Notes under the pieces: model-generated
The model's input: the letters and a program-made list of their open reading frames with translations, nothing else
Told to the model about the DNA's origin: nothing
The model's database searches: none
Position numbers and translations under genes: made by a program
NCBI RefSeq assembly: GCF_005434965.1
Contig: NZ_SKCI01000002.1
Span: 975,564 to 1,039,563, forward strand
Origin: Marimonas lutisalis
GTDB taxonomy: Bacteria > Pseudomonadota > Alphaproteobacteria > Rhodobacterales > Rhodobacteraceae
Reading direction: 5' to 3'
Length of the DNA: 64,000 nucleotides
In this document: positions 63,849 to 64,000 of the stretch, in pieces
How the letters are laid out: each line of letters begins with the position of its first letter
How positions within the stretch are numbered: the stretch's first letter is position 1

Positions 63849-64000
63849 GGCTGTCCGCCGTCGATGCTATCGTCCGGTGTCCGTCGTCAGGGTTTTTGGG
63901 ACAGATGGCCGCCTGAGCTAAGAGAGGATCTGGCTCATCTAGTTTTTGTGATTATGCGGCGGATTTGCGGTGAAGCAAGCGCCGGGTTTCGATGGTCCTT

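Overview
The window reads as chromosome (or chromid) of an alphaproteobacterium of the Rhodobacteraceae/Roseobacter type. Support for this is indirect: high GC with GC-rich third positions in the first 19 kb, a phasin (polyhydroxyalkanoate granule protein), a B12-type ethanolamine ammonia-lyase pair, RTX and IS6 remnants, and an architecture of short operons between accessory genes. No rRNA, tRNA or CRISPR was seen. Taxonomy is inference; no marker gene for species is present.

Region 1 (1-19.4 kb) is very GC-rich and dense. It holds the end of a deacetylase-glycosyltransferase and a Tat-exported DUF3131 protein (cell-surface polysaccharide), a 3D-domain-like lipoprotein gene broken by an in-frame TAA, a secreted hydrolase, and a lone oligopeptide-type binding protein. 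Next comes an unusual four-gene overlapping unit: a PqqD-like protein, an ATP-grasp ligase, a fold-III PLP decarboxylase and a membrane M23 peptidase. A secreted small protein, an RND efflux pair and an Old Yellow Enzyme follow.

Region 2 (19.4-20.2 kb) is a scar: the C-terminal stub of a GntR/FCD regulator, the C-terminal stub of an RTX protein and a piece of a membrane-transporter gene lie edge to edge. Base composition drops visibly to the right of it.

Region 3 (20.2-45 kb) is a mosaic of metabolic and DNA-handling genes. It contains EutBC plus a RidA-like protein, an APH-like/P-loop kinase fusion, a phasin, an M20 peptidase, a small c-type cytochrome and a MetX-like hydrolase. A complete glucosylglycerate module follows (phosphorylase, GpgS-like synthase, GpgP-like phosphatase). 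After an SAF-domain dehydrogenase-like protein and an RNase Z-like MBL protein comes a tight operon for a helix-hairpin-helix protein and both subunits of DNA topoisomerase VI, an enzyme typical of archaea and plants and rare in bacteria. A two-subunit TPP decarboxylase, an SDR, and a serine hydrolase gene destroyed by a frameshift and an IS6-family insertion close the region.

Region 4 (45-53.4 kb) is sparse and lower in GC. It contains a secreted 100-residue protein with a perfectly conserved 11-residue repeat, a secreted five-repeat SdrD-B-like protein, an NTF2-like protein, two membrane proteins, and long stretches without genes. One of these carries a cluster of ACAGGGAAA repeats.

Region 5 (53.4-60 kb) returns to redox metabolism: an FrhB-like Fe-S protein, a methyltransferase, a Baeyer-Villiger-type monooxygenase with an esterase, an amine-oxidase-like protein and a thermonuclease.

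Region 6 (60-64 kb) looks mobile or phage-related: a GIY-YIG/DEDDh nuclease fusion interrupted by an in-frame TAG, two uncharacterised proteins, a phosphoesterase remnant, and a 2H phosphoesterase whose catalytic layout resembles the phage anti-CBASS enzyme Acb1.

Function calls rest on motif and family recognition by eye; no database search was run.
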